Below, one piece after another: positions 55,774 through 64,000 of a stretch of 64,000 bases of DNA (the stretch's first letter is position 1; every line of letters begins with the position of its first letter). The notes beneath the pieces were generated by a model. The model was not told the origin of the DNA. It did no database searches and saw nothing but the letters and a program-made list of their open reading frames with translations. The translations under genes and the position numbers were made by a program. This DNA comes from Amyelois transitella (taxonomy: Eukaryota; Arthropoda; Insecta; Lepidoptera; Pyralidae). The stretch spans positions 8,683,001-8,747,000 of the forward strand of contig NC_083507.1 of NCBI RefSeq assembly GCF_032362555.1, written 5' to 3'.

Positions 55774-57269
55774 TTACATATTAAACACTTTCGGCATCAT
55801 TATTAATGAATTGGTGACTGAAAAAGAAAACACAATATTATGATTTAAAATAGATAAGACATTAAGATTAAAATATTTGGTGGAAGAGCTTTCAGTGTAC
55901 CTGTAAATTAGCAATTTGTTTACTTTTTTTAAATACCTTACCATTTTCATAGAATTTGTTTTTAAAAGAAATAGTTTTATAAGAAGGGGTTTACTCTAAT
56001 CACTATTCATTAGAGGTTTTAATTATGATAAAGTCATCTCTGTTTGTTTGTATGCACTAATCTCGGAAATTTGTGGACGGATTTTGGTCCTGTTGAAATG
56101 TTAGAAAGAAGGTTTTATGAGGATTATATCTATAATGCTACCTGTGTAAAGCCAAGGTGGGTTGCTTGTTGTAAAAGAAAATAACTTACAGTTTTCCCCG
56201 AGTATATTACTCAAAATCAATCCATGAAAGGAGTGGACTTTCATGAGACTTGTTTCATCTTTAGTATCAGAATTATCTACAGATTCAAATGTCCATCCCA
56301 AATGTTGACCACAATGTGGACAAGTACAAATCTGCCACACATAGCCTGGGAACCATGAATCTGCAGCTTGATGCTGGATGGAAAACACAAGTTTTTCTTA
56401 TATTCATGAGAATTTAAAGAGAAAAAAACTTTATTTGACATTGGATAATTATCTACATCCTATTTATAATTCTAATTTTTATCCTCATAAATATCAAATT
56501 AGATCCTGTAAAAAATATATGGGTAACTTTAACCCACATACATCAGGGATCAGGAGACAAGAGACCATGGCATAATTTTTAGATGACACTTCTATATTTT
56601 CGTTACTCTTTTACAGAATTATTCCGCACTAAACTGTTTTTGGGGAATATTTTTTTTCTTTCAACATTCACTTTCAAGCTAAAATTGGGAAGAAAAGTCT
56701 GGAAAATTATGCATATTTTCCCTTTTGTTTTACATCTGTAGGTAGTCAAAAAATATTTAATTTTTCCGAGGGTATATAATAACAATCACTCGATAACAGA
56801 TATGTAGTAGATATTATTGTCAACCACGTCGTTAGAGTAGAAATTAACTTACAGGTCCAATATTCTCGCATCTTGCTTTTTGAGCAGTAACTATTTCAAA
56901 CTTAATACCAAAGGGATTCACTAATGTTTGTACTGTGACATTTTGTCTTCCAAATAGATTTTGTTTCTCTGTTTTGTGTGCTCCAGAACTGGGTATGCTA
57001 AATAAGTAATGGGAATCCGCCACGTCAGCTCCACATTTACGGCATAATAGTATTTCTGAAATAAAAACAAAACAAGTGGGTAACGCACTAATTAAGGAAT
57101 GCGTGTTTGAAGCTAATACCGTCTTCGTATTCACTTTCTCTCTCGATAGTATGTATTGATTGATCTTACCTTGCCCATTATTTTCTGGGTTTGAATATTC
57201 TTCAGCAAACGTGAGTAGATTAACGGAAACACTTGACAAAAGTAGTAAAGTTTTAAAAATTATAAACAT
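55774..57269 (-). CDS. Secreted CULT-domain (cereblon-like) protein
   Basis: Exons on the minus strand: 57170-57269, 56853-57055, 56190-56373, 55774-55817; 176 residues, phase consistent. The N-terminus MFIIFKTLLLLSSVSVNLL is a clear signal peptide. Two zinc-binding CxxC pairs, LLCRKCGADVADSHYLF and CTCPHCGQHLGWTFE, with ADSWFPGYVWQIC and FHGLILSNILGEN, define the CULT fold that in cereblon forms the thalidomide pocket. There is no Lon domain, so it is the small secreted CULT class and not cereblon. Ligand and function are unknown. The last exon is the least sure: I used the strong acceptor TTTCTTTTTCAG, giving a FTNSLIMMPK end; another acceptor at about 55900 would give a different tail. Confidence 0.8.
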
Positions 57270-58635
57270 GCCTCTACCAGTTTACTATGAATATACTAAT
57301 ACTTCTGTCAAAAAACTTGCTCCATATGTTTTATGATATTTTTGTCGAATTGACACAGAATTGCTTGAATCTGATTTATTATAGATTATATCAGAGTAAA
57401 AAAACTTAGAACAAGAAACAAAAAATATAATCAGCTGTGAACAAGATTACATTCTAATAACTTCAATTGACTTGACGCATGCACGATTGACAATTTAAAT
57501 TTTGACTTATGTCCAGTGTTGCCAACCCCAAAAAGCTAAAAAACAACTCGCCTTAAAAAATAGTAGGTAGGTAAAAAAAAGGCAGATTTCATAATTTTGC
57601 TCATAATATAATAATTATTAACAAACAATTTTCTTAGTTTCAAGAACTGCATTCATTGACATATTTGTAATTACAACAATAAAAGAACAAAAATCAAAAT
57701 AAAATTATTTTTCAGTTTCAATTGCTTCATCTTCAATATTTTCACTCATTATTATTTTTAAAATCATACATATTTTTGTTGAATTCCTTCATGTGCCTTT
57801 CTGTGGATTTAAATGAATAGCAATCGGTTATTTCGGATTAAGTGTGTAATACTCCTATAATAGTTGTAGTCGATATTCGGTTACGTAATTTCACTAAGGA
57901 ATATACTACCATCTAGTGTTATTGTGTTTTATTATGTAGTGGTTATCAAAAAATGTTTGCAGAGTAGTATAATAGATGGCGCCGAACGTTAGTTGAAAAC
58001 CAGTATAAAATAGGAATCAAACAGAAAACAAGGACATTAATATGAAAACAGCAAATCTACTGTTAAACCAGTCGGGTTGGTAACACTGCTTATGTCATCA
58101 TGCAAAGGTACGTAATACGTTAATATATTTTGTCCCTTTCCAGGTTTGTTCCGTATATATAAATTTTTGTTTTAGTTATTTATTGGCTGAAGTGAGTAGA
58201 GGGCTTAAAAAACAAAAACAAAGAGACAAAAAAGTCACTAATCTTTATCGAAATAAGAACGAATACACATACACACACACACACACACAGGGTCACGTCT
58301 ATATCCCTTGTGGGCTAGACAGAGCTAACAGCCAAGAACGAATTTAGAATCTTAAAACGAAGATTTTTCTGAAATATACTTATTGAGTCGTGCCCTTTGC
58401 CTCCTGAATAAAATGAGGGAATAGGAAAAAATTTTGGATCGACGTGACGTGACAGATTGACAATGAGTGACATTTTTGTGTAAATAATAATATTTAGTTG
58501 AGCTTATCTCGCAAACGCAAACTCTTATAACTCTCAAGTTGACTTGTTTGGTTTGTTGTTGTTGAATTGTAAAAAGGTGATAAAAAGTGATAAGTTCTTA
58601 TAAATTGAAAGTGTATACTATAATCAAGAAGCAAA
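57270..58635. other. Divergent promoter region of CULT and RUN-domain genes
   Basis: About 1.4 kb between two start codons on opposite strands. It contains a complete hAT-type MITE (57514-58088), an (AC)n tract (58268-58289) and a short SINE-like fragment directly after it (about 58291-58340). Confidence 0.6.
57506..58096. mobile_element. hAT-type MITE with perfect 8-bp target duplication
   Basis: CTTATGTC at 57506-57513 and again at 58089-58096 flanks a 575-bp element. Its ends are CAGTGTTGCCAACCC and GGGTTGGTAACACTG, a 15-bp terminal inverted repeat with one mismatch. The interior is AT-rich and noncoding. An 8-bp duplication and CAGTG-type ends are hallmarks of the hAT superfamily. Confidence 0.9.
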
Positions 58636-60750
58636 ATGTCGTTCTTCAAGAATGTAGCGTCAGGTTTCAACATTCGCAGTCATGATACAATAATTAAGGA
58701 ATCATTGATAAATAATTTATCTGAATGCGTCAAAGATATACAATACAACAATCAATTTGAAGAAAATTTCCACAGCGTTTTGGGTTCCACTGATTCAACT
58801 AACACATTATGCAGTGCTTTAGAAGCAGTATTTTTACATGGGCTGAAAGACACATTTTTGAAGAAAGCTAAAAACGCATTTTCTGGTGATTCAGACCAGC
58901 GTCCACAACCTAACTTTTGGCCTCTTATTCTTGTTCTATCACACAGGCAGAATATTGACCAGATTTCCTCATTGCCCCAAATCAACACAGAAATAGGTCA
59001 GTGTAGAGCTTGGCTCAGAATAGCCCTCAATGAATGCCTTTTATCTTCTTATATGTCGACATTGTTACGGAATATGTCTGCAGTTAAACCATTTTATAAC
59101 AGAAACGCATTTGTTTTTGACACAGAAATATTAGAAGTTGCACAAAAATTAATTGAAGGATTGGAGTCATGTGTCCAATTTAACTTGCCTATAAATTCAA
59201 GCTTGTTAAATCAATGGCCAGAACAAGTTTTGATGCTGGCAGGTATTTGGGTTCCTAAGATAAGAGTTGCTCCAATCAGCACTGCTCTAGATGTTGCAAG
59301 TACAATAAGTGATGATGTGAAACCAAAATTAGCATCTACGCCAACACACACCTCTAATATTACAGGTTTGGGTAGGATGTTAGCTCTAAATGAAGATGAA
59401 GCATTAGATTTCATTTTGTCAAAAGACATCAAAGATATAACAAGTACACCATATGATGAAGAACAAGAAGTTGATACAAATTTAGAGTCGCCTCCATTAG
59501 CAGCTGCTACTGAGCCAGAAATTTTTCACTCAGATATTCCATCTACAAGTAAAGAACAAAAACTTTTCTCACCTGTGTCATCATCAGTCAACTCGGATGA
59601 TTTTATAGCTCCAACTGATGTTATAGTTACTGGTAACTCACTCACTGGGAAGGGATGGTTGAATGAAGCTATTGATGATTTGAATACCTCCATCCATTCT
59701 AATTCATCACATGGAAGCAGCATGATAAAAACTCCAGAATTAAAAAGTTTATCTTCTTTAGTTGATAATTCAAATCCTTTTGGAGAAGCGTTTGCTTCTA
59801 ATACTCCAACATTACGTGACATTATAAAAGATATCCAAGATGAGTTTAAAATCACTGATGACACTGACATATGTGAAATTCCTCAAGAAACAGTGAGTCC
59901 TGAAGATCCCTTGCTGCAAGGTCTTGATTTTGAAGTTGTACCAAATTCAATGTCAACTTCATTTACAGTTCAAGAATTACAGAAGATGATACAACAATTA
60001 GGAGCTTTGTCTAGGGAACAAGGGCTCGATCATCAAAATTATAAGTGCAAAGCATGCCAAGATCTACTTGGCAGCACCATCTCCAAGGCCAAAGTATGTG
60101 CTTTTACTGGTGAATATTACTGTTCAAACTGTATGGATCCTAACATCTTCATTATTCCTGCTCGTGTGATACATAATTGGGACTTCAAAAGGTATTCAGT
60201 TTCAAAGAAGTCTGCACTATTTTTATTAGAATTTCAACATCACCCTTGGATAGATATGAAAAAACTAAATCCTAAGATTTATTGTGGAGTGTCAGACATG
60301 GCACAGTTACAAGAGTTAAGGATACAATTGAACTTTCTGAGAGCATACATTTTCACTTGCCGAGAACCTGTTATTGAAGAGTTACAAAAGAGAGTCTGGC
60401 CGAGGGAATATTTGTATGACCATGTACATTTATACACAATTGCTGACCTAGCACAGATACCTAATGGGTCACTAGCATTACAATTGGAGAAAGTAGTTAG
60501 CTTCGCCAAGGGACATGTGCTAGATTGCTGGCTCTGCAGCCAAAAAGGCTTTATATGTGAGGTGTGTCGAGACCCCAAAGTCTTGTACCCATTTGAAACA
60601 GGGACCACATATAGATGTGATGAATGCTCAAGTGTATTTCACATCAATTGTTTAAATGAAAGTATGCCTTGTCCCAAATGCAAAAGGATAAAAAACCGTA
60701 CAAATGAGTCCTCATTGGTTGATGCTGTTCATGCTCATTTTAACAAATAG
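58636..60750 (+). CDS. Plekhm1: RUN and Rubicon-homology domain protein (PLEKHM1-like)
   Basis: PLEKHM1-class proteins link Rab7, Arl8 and ATG8 on late endosomes, autophagosomes and lysosomes. The 704-residue frame has no introns. An N-terminal RUN domain lies at about 20-210 (LCSALEAVFLHGL, FWPLILVL, CRAWLRIALNECLLSSYM). A disordered acidic/serine linker (about 215-450) follows. The cysteine-rich Rubicon-homology (DUF4206) domain is at about 470-690 (CKACQDLLGS, GEYYCSNCM, IIPARVIHNWDFKRY, CWLCSQKGFICEVC, YRCDECSSVFHINCL). No PH domain is visible, unlike vertebrate PLEKHM1. LDFEVV at about 430 after an acidic stretch fits an ATG8-interacting (LIR) motif. The start has A at -3 (CAAAATGTCG). 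Rubicon or Pacer are alternatives, but the RUN placement favours PLEKHM1. Confidence 0.85.
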   Translation: MSFFKNVASGFNIRSHDTIIKESLINNLSECVKDIQYNNQFEENFHSVLGSTDSTNTLCSALEAVFLHGLKDTFLKKAKNAFSGDSDQRPQPNFWPLILVLSHRQNIDQISSLPQINTEIGQCRAWLRIALNECLLSSYMSTLLRNMSAVKPFYNRNAFVFDTEILEVAQKLIEGLESCVQFNLPINSSLLNQWPEQVLMLAGIWVPKIRVAPISTALDVASTISDDVKPKLASTPTHTSNITGLGRMLALNEDEALDFILSKDIKDITSTPYDEEQEVDTNLESPPLAAATEPEIFHSDIPSTSKEQKLFSPVSSSVNSDDFIAPTDVIVTGNSLTGKGWLNEAIDDLNTSIHSNSSHGSSMIKTPELKSLSSLVDNSNPFGEAFASNTPTLRDIIKDIQDEFKITDDTDICEIPQETVSPEDPLLQGLDFEVVPNSMSTSFTVQELQKMIQQLGALSREQGLDHQNYKCKACQDLLGSTISKAKVCAFTGEYYCSNCMDPNIFIIPARVIHNWDFKRYSVSKKSALFLLEFQHHPWIDMKKLNPKIYCGVSDMAQLQELRIQLNFLRAYIFTCREPVIEELQKRVWPREYLYDHVHLYTIADLAQIPNGSLALQLEKVVSFAKGHVLDCWLCSQKGFICEVCRDPKVLYPFETGTTYRCDECSSVFHINCLNESMPCPKCKRIKNRTNESSLVDAVHAHFNK

Positions 60751-61901
60751 ATAATATGTATATTCTATCAGACTTTATTTTATTATTACTAGGGTAAATT
60801 GTTAAAATCAGCTGTTTTATCTGTATTTTTCTTAAGACTAAGTTGAATTTTAATTAAAGTGACATACAGTCATTACATAGAGAATGAGATGTGCACAATT
60901 TTGTTGAATTTATACGTCCTCAGACCAAGCACTAATTGCCACTAGACTAATTCATGAACTATTTGTTAGTTCTATTTAATTTTGCTACAACTTCTGGAGA
61001 AAAGTGTTAAGTTCCATTATTGACTTTGTGTATAATAACCATAAGTCCATTTATCAATAGAATAAAAGTTAAGTCAAGGTGTGAGTGAGTACCGACACTA
61101 CCGATATTTTCATGTGTTAGTTCTCCTTGATTTATATTACTTATGTCAATCAATAAATGTTTGTGATAAAATATTAAATAAAATTTAAAATTTGAATGCT
61201 ATTTTAGTTATAGCAATTTATATTATGCATATTGTATATAAGAAACAGAAAAAAAAAACAGAAGTAATTAAAGCAAGTTCTATTGCTAAGTTTAACAGCA
61301 AATTCTATTATTTTTGTGTGTTAAGTATTGTTGCGTGCAAAAAATAAAATCATTTTAACCTTCAAAATGCAGAGAAGGCGATGGAGATGTTTCATCTCCT
61401 CCAAGCCAAGCCAAGAGCCACAATATGGCATCCCCAATTATTTTGTTCTTGTACTAACATACTGAGCGAAACTGTTTCTGTGGATGGACAGACTGACAGA
61501 TAAGAGGTAAGGATTTCCTTATAACTATGGAAATCAAAAAGGATCGTGATAAACCAAACAAATCTTGTATTAAAATATATGATTTATTTTTACTTACGTG
61601 TATTAGTATGCGCTAAGCTTACTCCCAATCAATAATCTTTAAAATAAGTAAACAATATTTTGGCAATTAGTAAATACTAATTTCAAATATAAACTTAATT
61701 TAAAAAATCACATTAAGTTTGACCAATTTTAAGTTAATATAAAAATACATGTACCCTTTTAACCATTCTAGAGGTATGATATCAGTCTTTCCTGTATGTT
61801 CTGTGTCTGGCTTGATTGATCAATATTTGTTTTGACTGGGAATAAATTATTTACATTATACAAAATTATAGTTTTATTAAATGCCTCGTGTATCTAAATA
61901 C
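60751..61901. other. 3' UTRs and AT-rich convergent space
   Basis: AATAAA-type signals for the RUN gene occur near 61060 and 61153. Twinkle ends on the opposite strand at 61902. No coding sequence was recognised. Confidence 0.5.
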
Positions 61902-63714
61902 TTATCTAGTTCTATTAGAATTCAATATATCACTAAGATAGCTATTTGCAGTATTATTTTTATTGTGTGTTTTGCCATATCCATTCCGCCTGAAAGGTTT
62001 ACTTTCGAAATCAGAGGATATATTATTTTCATCTACAGAAAATTCTTCAAAACATTGGTTTAATAAAGTGTCTGGCTCATCTTGCTTATTTTTAACTTTT
62101 TTCTTTGACTGGTAACTGAGGCAATCCTTGTCGAAGTCTAAAGGAACAATACCGAGGTCTCCGCTATATCGATTTTTTGCAACTTGTAAATACTTTTTCC
62201 CCCTCACAGCTGTCAAACGTTTGTCCTGTAACAATATTTATAAATATATAAAGAGGCTATTGCAGGTATCATTGAAATTTACTTAAGGTGTCGTGAAAGC
62301 CAACTAGGGTCACTTATAAAGGATGTCTGGTAAATCGCGTTGCATTTTAAAATTCTCAAAACTCAGGCGTGATGATCTCGTTTTAAATCATTAGAAAAAA
62401 TAGGGGCTAATTAAAATGTTACTTAAGTTTCCAACAGAAACAAGTAGTGTGGGAATCTACGCAGGGGGCGCGAATTTAGACTACGACAGCGCGGCGGTAC
62501 CGGCAGCGAGCAGTCTCGCGGGATGCGCTTAGCAAGAGCACGGTGTCCAAATATTCAAATTTTTATTTATTACTACATATTATTTTGTTGGTTTTATATT
62601 TTATAAAGAAAAGCGTGTTCATGATTGTACTATGTCCTTTAATATGAAGCGTAATTTATTACACACCCTGTGAATTTACCTGATCTTCCGACTACTGCCT
62701 CGGAGCCATAGCCTGACCTCAGTGAGGACTTTAACGGTAAAACGCCAAGATAATTCCTTCGTTGTTGGAACATTTTTATCAAGGTTTAGATGAATATTTT
62801 ATACCTGAACTATAAGTACGTTATCAGCTTCCTGAGACGCCTTGGCGCTGCCAAAAATTGAACTCGTCGATAGATCTTCCGATTCCCGTTCCTGTTATAG
62901 ATGAAGCAAAATAGATCTGTATTTTTATTAAATTTTTATGTATCTCGCAGACAGACATACAAATAAAAATGTTTACTCTATTACACATTTAAAAGGAAGG
63001 AAGGGAGGCTAGTGTAGTTATTAGCAATGAGAATTGATCAGAGTTGGGGAGTACTTATTCACTTGTGAATTAGAACACTTATTCACTTGCGAATTAGTAC
63101 ATTTAAAAAAAATACAATTCGTATTTTAAAAACTTGATACTGAGATATTTTGTAGTTAGTATTTCAATTATCAAATATGCTTAAGTATTGTATTTTCTTT
63201 TTTAAATACATAACTTAATGACAATTAGTATATCGTATTGTAATTACTTGAGATATGGTATTTTTTTTAATCAAAGCAAATTATGTATATATGTATCATC
63301 ATTTTAAGGGTTGTCCACCCTTAAAATGATGAGATACAATAGTGCTGGAAGACACGGAAATCGGAATAATATTAGTCCATATACATATATAATTCTGATT
63401 TCTTTTGACCATAATCCGATGCGTGTTAGGATCCCCTGCAAAAGTTACAGAGGTCATATCTCCAGAGATGTAACCAAGTCTAACGCCAGGGGGAAGAAGA
63501 TATTATTCCGATGGTTAAGGCTGACCTTTCTAGGGTGCATGACGAGCGTGACGTGGCAGTGGCGGGCCGTGGCGAAGGTCCTGAAGGCCGCGATGACGGC
63601 GTCCTGGCGGTGGTAGCGGTCGCCGTCGCGGTCCTCGCCCAGCCCCAACATGAATTGCACGTTGTCTATCACCACGTGAGCGATATCATGCATGTACCGC
63701 GCGTGTTCTACTGC
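61902..63714 (-). CDS. TWNK: Twinkle mitochondrial replicative DNA helicase, last three exons
   Basis: The hexameric helicase that unwinds mtDNA at the replication fork. Exons on the minus strand: 63526-63714, 62805-62891, 61902-62225, all phase 0. Exon 1 here has the Walker B strand [12 protein letters not shown], then [12 protein letters not shown] and [12 protein letters not shown]. The next exon reads [20 protein letters not shown], and the last starts [20 protein letters not shown], the C-terminal helicase block with the arginine-finger region. These follow human TWNK order closely. After the [14 protein letters not shown] block there is an extension of roughly 70 residues, charged and rich in Asn, Lys and Ser, longer than in vertebrates. 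The 5' exons (N-terminal primase-like domain and Walker A) lie beyond the right edge. Confidence 0.9.
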
Positions 63715-63928
63715 CTTAAAGGAATTTAAAAAAAAAGGTTCACATAGAACAGTCAAGAAAACAAATACGGAGGCTATGGGATACCTATGGAGGGCTGTGT
63801 GAATGTGTATCGAGCAGTTTAGTTCGCGAATTCATCCGCTATAATGGAGTTCTACTCGTAACTAAAGCTGTGCTAGGCAGATGAATAAAACAATATTTTT
63901 TCTCTGAATTTAAGGTTGGCTTAAAAAA

Positions 63929-63955
63929 TTTATTTATTTATTTATTTATTTATTT
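63929..63955. repeat. (TTTA)n microsatellite
   Basis: About six to seven tandem TTTA units in a Twinkle intron. Confidence 0.85.
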
Positions 63956-64000
63956 CATCAAAACTTATCCTATCATTACAGTCATAAAAACCAATGCGAT

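Noticed and set aside
63511-63729. Plus-strand frame opposite the Twinkle exon
   Set aside because: Mirror of the Walker B exon; no motif and no splice context.

Overview
This window is eukaryotic nuclear DNA from a moth or butterfly (Lepidoptera). The genes are intron-rich with GT-AG junctions, and GC-rich coding exons sit in AT-rich introns. The protein set is animal: a Siwi-type PIWI Argonaute, RASA3/Gap1 RasGAP, a RUN/Rubicon-homology protein and mitochondrial Twinkle helicase. A dispersed repeat ending in a TGTA tail, of a type I associate with Lepidoptera, recurs at least a dozen times on both strands. The species cannot be fixed from sequence alone. Exons were placed by eye: splice sites, reading phase and family motifs were required to agree.

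Layout. (1) 163-11854, plus strand: 15 exons of a PIWI-clade Argonaute, entered from upstream and running to its stop, with PAZ, MID and a complete DDH slicer. Two of its introns hold long near-perfect inverted repeats (203 bp and 594 bp arms). (2) 13702-14508, minus: a stand-alone SETMAR-like SET methyltransferase, convergent with the PIWI gene. (3) 17847-49743, plus: a Gap1/RASA3 RasGAP in 17 coding exons spread over 32 kb (1296 residues), in the order C2-C2-RasGAP-PH-Btk zinc motif plus a long tail rich in tyrosine and proline motifs. Its introns carry most of the repeats: the SINE-like family, a tRNA-derived SINE, a third long hairpin, a Helitron helicase remnant, a 118-bp tandem array, and a nearly complete antisense DIRS-type tyrosine-recombinase retrotransposon (43465-48432). 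(4) 51341-51508: a broken THAP-domain fragment. (5) 52886-55117, plus: an RG/RS-rich protein with an ALYREF/UIF-type UAP56-binding motif. (6) 55774-57269, minus: a small secreted CULT-domain protein. (7) 58636-60750, plus: an uninterrupted 704-codon RUN plus Rubicon-homology protein of the PLEKHM1 class, divergent from the CULT gene, with a hAT-type MITE between them. (8) 61902-63714, minus: the last three exons of Twinkle, which continues off the right edge.

The host genes do not form an operon or one pathway. They cover the piRNA pathway, histone methylation, Ras signalling, mRNA export, endolysosomal traffic and mtDNA replication. The most unusual content is structural. There are three long intronic hairpins, two of them inside a small-RNA effector gene. 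A YY1/PHO-like tandem array lies next to Helitron helicase code. A DIRS element with a probable spliced gag sits 75 bp from a splice acceptor. One Gap1 splice acceptor has been duplicated in tandem.
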